From Pseudomonadota bacterium (GTDB lineage Bacteria; Myxococcota; Bradymonadia; UBA4248), in contig JAGACY010000423.1 of the NCBI GenBank assembly GCA_017613855.1, positions 1 to 5,817 of the forward strand: 5,817 nt of DNA. Reading direction: 5' to 3'. The position numbers and the translations under genes are program-made. Below, piece by piece: positions 1 through 5,225 of this stretch (its first letter is position 1; every line of letters starts with the position of its first letter). A model generated the notes under the pieces. It was not told the origin of the DNA. It was given only the letters and a program-made list of their open reading frames with translations, and ran no database searches.

Positions 1-57
1 CCTCAAAATATATAAATATAAAAACGCCCCTATTACTTTTCTTTCTGGAGGGGGTCC

Positions 58-100
58 GGGGGAACCTCTTTCTTTTGGTACAAAAGAAAGAGGTTCCCCC
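58..100. repeat. Perfect 20-bp inverted repeat (hairpin) downstream of nadA
   Basis: Positions 58-77 and 81-100 are exact reverse complements, separated only by GTA. The arms start with GGGGGAACC and end in TTTTG, so an RNA copy would fold into a very stable stem of about 20 bp. It begins 17 bases past the nadA stop codon in nadA's direction of transcription, which fits a 3' end or transcript-stabilising structure. Neither side has the T-run of a standard intrinsic terminator: in the nadA direction it is followed by CGGACCCCC. It could equally be a dispersed repeat of this genome. Confidence 0.8.
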
Positions 101-116
101 AGTAACACACCCAAAT

Positions 117-1025
117 CTACGACATCTCGAGCATGCGCTCAATGGGGAGCACAGCCCTGGTCATAATCTCATCCGGGAGTTGAATTTCAAGCCCTTTGCC
201 GAGCAAAGCATCGCGTACGAGAGGCAATGTAATCCGCTTCATATTGGGGCACAAGATGGGATGATTTAAGCCATAAAACTGACGATCGGGGAACAGCGTT
301 TCGAGGCGGTAAATCATGCCTTCTTCGGTACCAATGATAAAGGATTTCGCGCTGCTCTTCTGAACATACGTGAGCATGCCTGCAGTCGAAAGCGCAGCAT
401 CGGCCAGTTCTACGACCGCGGGTTTGCATTCGAGATGAACGAGTACCGGCGAATCCGGATGCAAAGACTTCGCCTGTCGGATATCATCCGTTGAAATACG
501 ATTGTGGGTGTGACAATAGCCATTCCAGAGCATCATGTTGATGCCGAGCTTGCGATTGAGATTGGCACCGAGATTCTGATCGGGCAGAAACATGATAGGA
601 CGATCCATATCGAGTTTCGTGACTATTCTCTCGGCATTGCCCGAAGTCACACATATATCGACGAGTGCTTTCGTCGCCGCAGTCGTATTGACATAAGCGA
701 CAATATAAGCCTCAGGATTGGCGGCTTTCCAGGCGCGCAAAGCATCTGCCTGGCACATCTCGGCCATGGGGCAGCCGGCATTGGCAGCCGGCATTATGAC
801 GCGTGCCTTCGGTGAAAGGAGTTTCGCCGTTTCACCCATAAAACGCACACCACAAAAGATAATGGTTTCTGCCTGATTTTCCTTGGCCTTACGGCTCAGT
901 TCCAGCGAATCACCAATAAAATCGGCGATATCCTGAACATCGGACTCCACATAATTGTGAACCAGTATGGTGGCGTTGAGCTTCTTTTTTAATGCCAGTA
1001 CTTCGTTTTTAAGCTCTTCGTTCAT
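117..1025 (-). CDS. nadA: Quinolinate synthase NadA
   Basis: NadA condenses iminoaspartate (from NadB) with dihydroxyacetone phosphate to quinolinate, the first pyridine ring in de novo NAD synthesis; it is cytoplasmic and carries a [4Fe-4S] cluster. The 302-residue length matches the short NadA form. The three expected cluster cysteines are visible: C85 (in AGCPMAEM), C171 (WNGYCHTH) and C259 (ILCPNMK). Other family signatures are H23/Y25 (VHNYV), GDSLELSRKA near 38, Y111/N113 (YVNTTA), FLPDQNLG at 146, HLEC at 197-200, STAGM at 213 and GTEEGM at 232. WNGYCHTH and HLEC depart slightly from the usual WPGxCxVH and HPEC. The ATG at 1025 has AGAGGG 9 bases upstream. nadB and nadC are not in the window. 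The gene is 287 bp downstream of the isomerase gene on the same strand, with a repeat block between. Confidence 0.96.
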   Translation of the reverse strand: MNEELKNEVLALKKKLNATILVHNYVESDVQDIADFIGDSLELSRKAKENQAETIIFCGVRFMGETAKLLSPKARVIMPAANAGCPMAEMCQADALRAWKAANPEAYIVAYVNTTAATKALVDICVTSGNAERIVTKLDMDRPIMFLPDQNLGANLNRKLGINMMLWNGYCHTHNRISTDDIRQAKSLHPDSPVLVHLECKPAVVELADAALSTAGMLTYVQKSSAKSFIIGTEEGMIYRLETLFPDRQFYGLNHPILCPNMKRITLPLVRDALLGKGLEIQLPDEIMTRAVLPIERMLEMS

Positions 1026-1061
1026 CCGATCATTCCCTCTTGTCTACTATTCACAATTCAC

Positions 1062-1299
1062 TATCAATTATCATTCCCCCCTGGGTTACGCTGCGCTCAC
1101 CCACGGTTATTGGCTACGGATGAATCGCCCCTCCGGGGCGTATTGATTATTGTGAATGCTTTCCATCATTCATCATTCATTATCAATTATCATTCCCCCG
1201 TGGGTTACGCTGCGCTCACCCACAGTTATTTGCTACGGATGAATCGCCCCTCCGGGGCGTATTGATCATTGTGAATACTTTCCATCATTCATTATTCAT
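1062..1299. repeat. Two tandem 119-bp repeats with REP-like GC-rich hairpins
   Basis: Units 1062-1180 and 1181-1299 differ at only six of 119 positions by my reading, and a third copy begins at 1300 but stops after about 11 bases. Each unit has an AT-rich part made of 7-bp repeats (ATTCATT, ATCAATT on the plus strand) and a GC-rich part. The GC-rich part contains a perfect six-pair hairpin, CGCCCC-TCC-GGGGCG (1126-1140 and 1245-1259). It also contains a GTGGGT...ACCCAC stem (1200-1223) that is one pair weaker in the first unit (C at 1081). This looks like a REP or palindromic repeat family. It fills most of the nadA-isomerase spacer and lies just upstream of nadA, so it may also affect read-through or nadA expression; no clear promoter was seen in it. 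Confidence 0.92.
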
Positions 1300-1321
1300 T
1301 ATCAATTATCCATTATTCACT
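1287..1321 (-). repeat. AATNNNN heptamer array overlapping the isomerase stop codon
   Basis: Read on the minus strand, five 7-bp units run in phase from 1321 to 1287: AGTGAAT, AATGGAT, AATTGAT, AATGAAT, AATGAAT. The last codons of the isomerase gene (Ser, Glu, stop) are part of the first units, so the array begins inside the gene's end. The same phase continues into the 119-bp repeats: ATCAATT recurs at 1063, 1182 and 1301. Confidence 0.85.
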
Positions 1322-2347
1322 AATATCATGATTAATCATAATCGAAACATAGTTCTTTTCCATCAGGTCGTTGAGCCAGGATTCGACAAGACGCTGACTT
1401 TCTCGCATGGTAATCTGTTCCCGGCAATGTTCGACCGTCTTTTTCCAGGTTTCGGATTCACCGAAAGTGACCTCATCGACCTTGAGAATATGATATCCGG
1501 CCCCCGTCGTAATGAGCGGTGCAACCTCACCGGCCTGAAGTGTAAACACCGGTGCGAAATCCTTCGAAAGATCCCCGGGAGAGAACGAGCCCAAAACGCC
1601 CTCGCGCTCTGCACTTCGCCCTGTAGAATAAAGCTTCACATATTCGACAAATTTCTCCGGATGTCTCGCTGCAATTCCCTGAATACCCGAAGCATACCGC
1701 TTCATCGTATTGTCGAGGCTGTTCCACCATACAGAGTTGAGCGTTTTGGCAGCAGGTGCCGACAATCCGGCAGAACTATCGCCCTCCAGTTCGGGAATAA
1801 TGATCTGACGCAACACAACCGTAATGCTCTTTTCTGCATCAGGCGCTCTTTCCTGTGCACAGGCAATCACATCGGCTTCCGAAGGTGAAACCTGCCCTGC
1901 CAGTTCAGAACGAATCACATATTGAGCCTCGATCTCATCGCGTATATAGGCACGATAGGCAGCCCACTCCATCCCTTCCTGGGCAATCATAGCCTTATAG
2001 GCTTCTTCACCCTGCCCTGACTGCTGATACATCTGCTGCAGCTGCATATCGACTTCGCGGTCGCCAATATTGATGTTGTTCTTCTTGGCTTGTTTGGAAA
2101 TCAACCGCGTCTGGACAAGCTCCTTGACGAGTTTTTCGAGTTCCTCCTCCCGATTGGCGGATTCATCGATCATCGAGATATCCCTGCCGTGAATGGCATA
2201 TTTCAGCCGCCCCTCGACACGGACATCGTTCATAGTGATGATCTCTGTTCCCGCAACGGCAGCTATGCGCTCAATTGTCTCGGCATATCCCGGAGAACAG
2301 ATCACCATCATCGTCAAAATTGAAGCGAGTTTTATTGATGTATGCAT
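1313..2347 (-). CDS. SurA/PpiC-type periplasmic peptidyl-prolyl cis-trans isomerase (chaperone)
   Basis: The 344-residue protein has a SurA-like layout. Residues 1-22 form a signal peptide (basic start, hydrophobic LASILTMMVIC, likely cut after SPGYA). Residues 25-165 form a helical SurA N-domain, opening with IERIAAVAGTEIITMNDV, where the family usually has a 'VAVVNGEVIT' type motif. A single parvulin rotamase domain spans about 173-292, including LGSFSPGDLSKDFAPVFTLQAGEVAP and GYHILKVDEV. Helix 300-332 would complete the chaperone module. Such proteins bind unfolded outer-membrane proteins in the periplasm. E. coli SurA has two parvulin domains in 428 residues; this one has one, like many homologues outside gammaproteobacteria. 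The ATG at 2347 has AGGA six bases upstream. The last residues (DISE) are encoded by heptamer repeat DNA. The exact orthologue name (surA or a ppiC paralogue) is not settled. Confidence 0.88.
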   Translation of the reverse strand: MHTSIKLASILTMMVICSPGYAETIERIAAVAGTEIITMNDVRVEGRLKYAIHGRDISMIDESANREEELEKLVKELVQTRLISKQAKKNNINIGDREVDMQLQQMYQQSGQGEEAYKAMIAQEGMEWAAYRAYIRDEIEAQYVIRSELAGQVSPSEADVIACAQERAPDAEKSITVVLRQIIIPELEGDSSAGLSAPAAKTLNSVWWNSLDNTMKRYASGIQGIAARHPEKFVEYVKLYSTGRSAEREGVLGSFSPGDLSKDFAPVFTLQAGEVAPLITTGAGYHILKVDEVTFGESETWKKTVEHCREQITMRESQRLVESWLNDLMEKNYVSIMINHDISE

Positions 2348-2404
2348 TGAAAATCCTGATTCGAATCACACAAGGAGACCAGCCTGGCTCCCATCGAATT
2401 TGCT

Positions 2405-2433
2405 TATCTAATGAAGGATTGCACTTTTGGCAA
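2405..2433 (-). promoter_or_regulatory. Weak candidate promoter for the isomerase gene
   Basis: On the minus strand TTGCCA (2428-2433, five of six matches to TTGACA) is 17 bp from TAGATA (2405-2410, three of six matches to TATAAT). It lies about 60 bp before the start codon at 2347. The -10 match is poor, so this is tentative. Confidence 0.25.
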
Positions 2434-2440
2434 GCGATTT

Positions 2441-2675
2441 AATTAATGCGGAATGCGGAATGCGGAATGCGCAATTGAATGACAAAACTAAAGGTGAGGT
2501 CTGAAGCTAAGAGGGGATGGCTTTCTAATTCGTAATGCGTAATTCGTAATGCGTAATTGGGATGCAAAACTAAAAGTGAAGTCTAAAGCTAAAGGTGAAG
2601 GGCGTTCTGAATTCGCAATGCGCAATGCGCAATGCGCAATTGGGATGCAAAACTAAAGAGTAACTCTGAAGCTAA
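2441..2675 (+). repeat. Three composite repeat units (heptamer array plus 28-bp core)
   Basis: Three units follow each other at 82-83 bp. Each starts with 7-bp repeats, passes through AATTG, and ends in a 28-bp core beginning CAAAACTAAA and ending GAAGCTAA or AAAGCTAA. Cores lie at 2483-2510, 2565-2592 and 2648-2675. The heptamers differ by unit: GCGGAAT (three copies, then GCGCAAT) at 2448-2475; AATTCGT alternating with AATGCGT at 2527-2554; AATTCGC then three AATGCGC at 2610-2637. The second unit has a second partial core, CTAAAGGTGAAG, at 2589-2600. No gene is evident in 2348-2877, and this element plus the GCTAACT array occupies about half of it. Confidence 0.9.
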
Positions 2676-2718
2676 AATAACCATCATTTTTAGGAATGAC
2701 CTTGAGATCACCCCCATT

Positions 2719-2774
2719 GCTAACTGCTAACTGCTAACTTCTAACTGCTAACTGCTAACTGCTAACTGCTAACT
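2719..2774 (+). repeat. Eight tandem GCTAACT heptamers
   Basis: Eight 7-bp units run without interruption; seven are GCTAACT and the fourth is TCTAACT (2740-2746). The near-perfect identity suggests recent slippage expansion or active homogenisation. It sits about 145 bp upstream of the start codon of the next gene (2920) and just before a candidate promoter. Confidence 0.97.
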
Positions 2775-2779
2775 AGTCA

Positions 2780-2807
2780 TTGATAATGCTCGACGCTATT
2801 GTAAAAA
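2780..2807 (+). promoter_or_regulatory. Candidate promoter for the DUF6261-like gene
   Basis: TTGATA (2780-2785, five of six to TTGACA) is 16 bp from TAAAAA (2802-2807, four of six to TATAAT). It would give a leader of roughly 105 bases before the ATG at 2920. It begins six bases after the GCTAACT array, so change in array length would move sequence upstream of it. Tentative; the region is AT-rich and chance matches are likely. Confidence 0.3.
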
Positions 2808-2906
2808 AATGTTAGCTTATTCGGTGTCTTTATTGAGGCATTGAATGCATTTTTTGTGATTCAGCACATTTGCACGCATGTCTTATTCACAGTCACTCAT
2901 CTTTCC

Positions 2907-2912
2907 AGGGAG
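2907..2912 (+). promoter_or_regulatory. Ribosome binding site that sets the start at 2920
   Basis: AGGGAG is seven bases upstream of the ATG at 2920. The earlier in-frame ATG at 2878 has no purine-rich site before it (the preceding bases are pyrimidine- and CA-rich). The 14 extra residues it would add are unlikely to be translated. Confidence 0.75.
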
Positions 2913-2919
2913 CACCCAA

Positions 2920-3591
2920 ATGGCAAATTCTTTCAATCTCGATTCTTTAGGTCACAACGAAGTCCATGACTTTTTGGCAGAAATCACAAAACAACTCGAT
3001 TCAGCCCTTCCCAAAGGTAAAGAGGATGCCAAATCATTTTTGAATGCCGTTGAAAAATTTGACAACGCATGGGACAGAACAAAAGACGATGAGCTGATTG
3101 CCCTCGATGCTGCTGCCGATATGGCATGGGTTGATTTCAATGCATTCCTCATTGGCGTCGTCAATTATCCCGACAGCAATGTCAGTGGTGCAGCTGCAGA
3201 AATCAAGGATGCCTTCGATGAATTTGAAGATCCAACCGAGCTTCCCTACGAACAGGAATATGCAATACTCGCCGATCTCATCGCCAAGCTCGATGCCATC
3301 TCCGATGCCATCCGCAAAGAATCCCTTTGCCAGCCCTTCATCGATCAGCTCAAACAGCGCTGCGATGCCTTCAATAAACTCTTCAGAGAACGCCAACTGG
3401 CCGGTACCGAAGGCGATTTCATCCGTGCCAAAGAAGCCAGAGCAGAAGTCAACCGCGAATACAGCCAGTTCATGGAAAAAATCTATCGCAGCTCCAACGA
3501 TAAAGTCTATGGTGACTTTACAACCTCACTCAATGATTTGATTTCCAAGCCCCTCAGTGGTGCAAAACGCCGCAGAGCCGTAACGGATTAA
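2920..3591 (+). CDS. DUF6261-like helical protein of unknown function
   Basis: The 223-residue product has no signal peptide or membrane segment, so it should be cytoplasmic. It appears almost fully alpha-helical and acidic, with a basic tail (GAKRRRA, 214-220). Its pattern matches my memory of the DUF6261 family: an opening L-x-x-NEVHDFL (10-19), a central AADMAWVDFNAFLIGVVNYPDSNVSGAAAEI segment (65-95), a PYEQEYAILADLIAKLD helix (109-125), then PFIDQLKQRCDAFNKLFRERQ (139-159) and a final EARAEVNREYSQFMEKIY helix (172-189). Members of that family are known to me mostly from Bacteroidota and have no assigned role. The gene stands alone: it is flanked upstream by repeats and downstream by a terminator, with a convergent neighbour. 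The family name is from memory and needs a profile search; that the protein is expressed is well supported by its ribosome site and terminator. Confidence 0.8.
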   Translation: MANSFNLDSLGHNEVHDFLAEITKQLDSALPKGKEDAKSFLNAVEKFDNAWDRTKDDELIALDAAADMAWVDFNAFLIGVVNYPDSNVSGAAAEIKDAFDEFEDPTELPYEQEYAILADLIAKLDAISDAIRKESLCQPFIDQLKQRCDAFNKLFRERQLAGTEGDFIRAKEARAEVNREYSQFMEKIYRSSNDKVYGDFTTSLNDLISKPLSGAKRRRAVTD

Positions 3592-3592
3592 T

Positions 3593-3624
3593 AAAAAAAG
3601 CCATCGAAAGATGGCTTTTTTTTT
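3593..3624 (+). terminator. Strong, probably bidirectional intrinsic terminator
   Basis: A-run (3593-3599), stem GCCATC (3600-3605), tetraloop GAAA (3606-3609), stem GATGGC (3610-3615) and nine T (3616-3624). The A and T runs extend the stem. It begins two bases after the TAA of the DUF6261-like gene. On the minus strand the A-run becomes a T-run, so it can also stop transcripts of the convergent metallopeptidase gene. Confidence 0.95.
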
Positions 3625-3737
3625 AATGGATAATGATTAATGAATAATGAACAATTATAAATGCAATTTCAAAGTTCTTTAGACTTTACCTTTGGAACAA
3701 AAAACAATTATTCATTATCCATTATTAATTATTCATT
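3625..3737. repeat. Inverted pair of AATNNNN heptamer arrays around a degenerate core
   Basis: Five plus-strand heptamers (3625-3659: AATGGAT, AATGATT, AATGAAT, AATGAAC, AATTATA) face five minus-strand heptamers (3703-3737, read as AATGAAT, AATTAAT, AATGGAT, AATGAAT, AATTGTT). The two arms pair at about 28 of 35 positions. Between them, on the minus strand, AAAGGTAAAGTCTAAAG (3677-3693) matches the core of the 2441-2675 units with one mismatch in 17 and follows AATTG at a similar distance, so this is a diverged member of that family in the opposite orientation. The right arm starts four bases after the metallopeptidase stop codon. Confidence 0.85.
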
Positions 3738-3741
3738 GAAA

Positions 3742-4665
3742 CTAAATATTCTGCAGCTGATCGAGCGTTGTATAAACTCGCGTATCGCACTGTTTGATGT
3801 CGCCGGTGGTCAGACCGCGTTTGAGCCATTTCATGCGCATTTCGGCAGAACCATGGCCAAAGTTCTCACGACGTTTGACCCCCAGTTTATCATCACCGAC
3901 GGCCCTCGCGGCATTGATGCCCTTGGCAATATCGGCATCCGAAATCGAATTGTACTTTTTGCCTTCGCGGTTTGCCCAAACGCCGCCATAACAGTCAGCC
4001 TGAAGCTCCGTCTGAACCGAAATGAAATTGGCTTCTTCTTCTTTGCCGCTCTTGCGCAGCATCTGTTCCTGGGAACCGTACTTGACCAGATAGCCCAGCT
4101 CATTCTGAACATGGTGCCCCACTTCGTGCGCAATGACGTAGGCATAAGCAAAATCGCCGCCCGCACCCAGCGTCTTGGACATGTCAGCCAGGAAATTCAG
4201 GTCGATGAAAACACTCTTATCTGCCGAACAATAAAAAGGACCGGCATTGTAATCGGCATGACCGCAGCCTGTATCGACTGCCTGCGAAAACAGCGTCAGC
4301 GATGGCTCATGATACTGAAGCCCATTCTCTTTAAAAACCTGGTTCCAAACATCTTCGGTACTGGCCAGAATGACAGACACGAACTTTTTCAATTCGCCTT
4401 CATTCTTAAATTCGCCCGTCTGATACGCCTGGCCTTTGGTATTGCTGTCAGCCGCCTGTGTATCGACCTGACATTCGGCACCCACGCATTGTTGTGACTG
4501 TGCCTGCGTCTGAGCGAGTTGCGGGGCAACATTCTGACCAGTCAGCATGTAAATGATAACGGCAAGCACCATACCGCCACCGCCAAGACCCGCTGCAGCT
4601 TTCTTTGCAGTTCCACCGCGTTGATCACGAATATTCGAACTTTCTCTTCTGCCTTCGACTTTCAT
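3742..4665 (-). CDS. Membrane-anchored neutral zinc metallopeptidase (YpfJ/KPN_02809 family)
   Basis: The 307-residue protein matches the family annotated as predicted metalloproteases. A short basic cytoplasmic start (MKVEGRRESSNIRDQRGG) precedes a Gly-rich stretch and one membrane segment at about 29-43 (GGGMVLAVIIYMLTG). A low-complexity Gln/Ala linker (45-80) then leads to the catalytic domain in the periplasm. The zinc site is HEVGHH at 180-185, with the likely third ligand E220 or D224 in ELQADCYGGVW. HGSAEMRMKWLKRG (271-284) is the typical C-terminal family motif. Cysteines at 60, 65, 134, 146, 225 and 293 could form disulfides. Substrates of this family are not known to me. The ATG at 4665 has AAGGA five bases upstream. 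A TTG at 4740 would add 25 residues but coincides with the -35 of the best promoter. The gene converges with the DUF6261-like gene. Confidence 0.92.
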   Translation of the reverse strand: MKVEGRRESSNIRDQRGGTAKKAAAGLGGGGMVLAVIIYMLTGQNVAPQLAQTQAQSQQCVGAECQVDTQAADSNTKGQAYQTGEFKNEGELKKFVSVILASTEDVWNQVFKENGLQYHEPSLTLFSQAVDTGCGHADYNAGPFYCSADKSVFIDLNFLADMSKTLGAGGDFAYAYVIAHEVGHHVQNELGYLVKYGSQEQMLRKSGKEEEANFISVQTELQADCYGGVWANREGKKYNSISDADIAKGINAARAVGDDKLGVKRRENFGHGSAEMRMKWLKRGLTTGDIKQCDTRVYTTLDQLQNI

Positions 4666-4670
4666 ACGAA

Positions 4671-4675
4671 TCCTT
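4671..4675 (-). promoter_or_regulatory. Ribosome binding site that sets the start at 4665
   Basis: AAGGA on the minus strand, five bases before the ATG at 4665. The protein from this ATG starts with the family-typical basic stretch ending in RDQRGG, so site and homology agree. Confidence 0.75.
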
Positions 4676-4711
4676 ATAGTTATTGTAAGAACGCCCCCAA
4701 AAACCCGCATC

Positions 4712-4740
4712 TTTTTAACGCGATGTGCAAAATCTTTCAA
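4712..4740 (-). promoter_or_regulatory. Candidate sigma-70 promoter of the metallopeptidase gene
   Basis: TTGAAA (4735-4740, five of six) and TAAAAA (4712-4717, four of six) are spaced by exactly 17 bp on the minus strand. The predicted start near 4705 gives a leader of about 40 bases carrying the AAGGA site. The longest open frame's TTG start is the -35 box itself, which argues for the shorter protein. Confidence 0.45.
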
Positions 4741-4758
4741 GTACTGTTATCGGCGGCC

Positions 4759-4778
4759 TATTGCGCCATGGCGCAATA
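4759..4778. repeat. Perfect 20-bp palindrome
   Basis: The sequence from TATTGCGCC to GGCGCAATA is exactly self-complementary around CATG, with no spacer. It lies about 20 bp upstream of the metallopeptidase -35, so it could be a dimeric regulator's operator. It could also be part of the GC-rich repeat that follows. Confidence 0.85.
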
Positions 4779-4780
4779 CG

Positions 4781-4856
4781 GCACGCCTGCGCGGCTATGC
4801 TGCGCATACGCCGCTTTCTTCGGGCTTGCTCGTTCCTCGCTATGCCCTCAGATTGT
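4781..4856. repeat. GC-rich REP-like segment with imperfect hairpins
   Basis: GCGGCTATGC (4791-4800) and GCATACGCCGC (4804-4814) form a ten-pair stem with a TGC loop and one bulged C. The following stretch ends in GGGC...GCCC (4822-4847), a weaker dyad. The base composition is clearly more GC-rich than the flanking AT-rich DNA. It reads as an intergenic palindromic repeat rather than coding sequence. I see no further feature in 4857-4940. Confidence 0.55.
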
Positions 4857-4940
4857 ATACGCACCATCATTCCCCAAATCACCTGCGGTTAGTTGGCTCT
4901 GTTGTACGAGAGCGAAGATTTTGACGACAAAAATTCACAT

Positions 4941-5052
4941 TTGAGCTGATAGCTTCTAGTTCTTAGCTTGTAGACGTTTATCTAATATTGATGGTAAAAG
5001 TCTAATACTCTTGTAAATGCTATTTCTACTATAAGCTATAAGCTATAAGCTA
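4941..5052 (+). repeat. Degenerate and perfect CTANNNN-type heptamers
   Basis: Five loose units (TTGAGCT, GATAGCT, TCTAGTT, CTTAGCT, TGTAGAC) occupy 4941-4975, and a clean array of 3.4 CTATAAG units lies at 5029-5052. Between them, GGTAAAAGTCTAA (around 4993-5005) loosely resembles the core of the 2441-2675 units, a match I consider only suggestive. The same order, degenerate TTGAGCT/GATAGCT units and then TAAGCTA repeats, recurs at 5724-5817. Confidence 0.75.
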
Positions 5053-5225
5053 CATTTCATCTCCACACAGGTTCGTCCCACCAAAATAATAATTGATCAT
5101 CTGCTCAATTGTGCATTTAATATATATAAATATTTTGTTGACATTTAAAATAATTTTGGTCTAGCCTGTTTATCAAAAGAGAGCCTCTTTGCCCTCTGAT
5201 GATATTTTTCAAGGATTGATGAAGG
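5053..5225 (+). other. AT-rich leader region of the His-rich protein gene
   Basis: This stretch has no gene. It holds a dyad AATTGA-TCATCTGC-TCAATT (5091-5110), an AT-rich tract (5115-5158) and a perfect -35-like TTGACA (5138-5143). No good -10 lies 16-18 bp downstream (TAGCCT at 5162-5167 is the best, at 18 bp), so the promoter is not established. AAGGA at 5211-5215 is the probable ribosome site for the ATG at 5226, ten bases away. Confidence 0.35.

Noticed and set aside
1262..1888. 208-residue plus-strand open frame
   Set aside because: It lies opposite the isomerase gene, starts in heptamer repeats, has no ribosome site and has an implausible composition.
2441..2774. CRISPR-like array from regular repeats
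   Set aside because: The tandem period is 7 bp with no unique spacers, the 82-83 bp units have no 30-40 bp variable spacers, and no cas gene is present.
3661..4497. 278-residue plus-strand open frame
   Set aside because: It is the antisense shadow of the metallopeptidase gene and starts within the inverted repeat region.
4682..4687. TACAAT as a -10 box for the metallopeptidase gene
   Set aside because: The matching -35 is poor, and the transcript would begin at the ribosome site itself.
3742..4740. Longer metallopeptidase starting at TTG 4740
   Set aside because: The TTG is the likely -35 box, there is no ribosome site, and the ATG at 4665 has AAGGA at good spacing and a family-typical N-terminus.
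4519..4944. 141-residue plus-strand open frame crossing the GC-rich palindromes
   Set aside because: It is antisense to the metallopeptidase start and promoter, contains repeat DNA, and resembles no protein family.
5151..5158. Bacteroides-type -7 motif TAnnTTTG (TAATTTTG)
   Set aside because: No TTTG lies about 19-21 bp upstream; the only one nearby is 13 bp away, and AT-rich DNA makes this motif common by chance.
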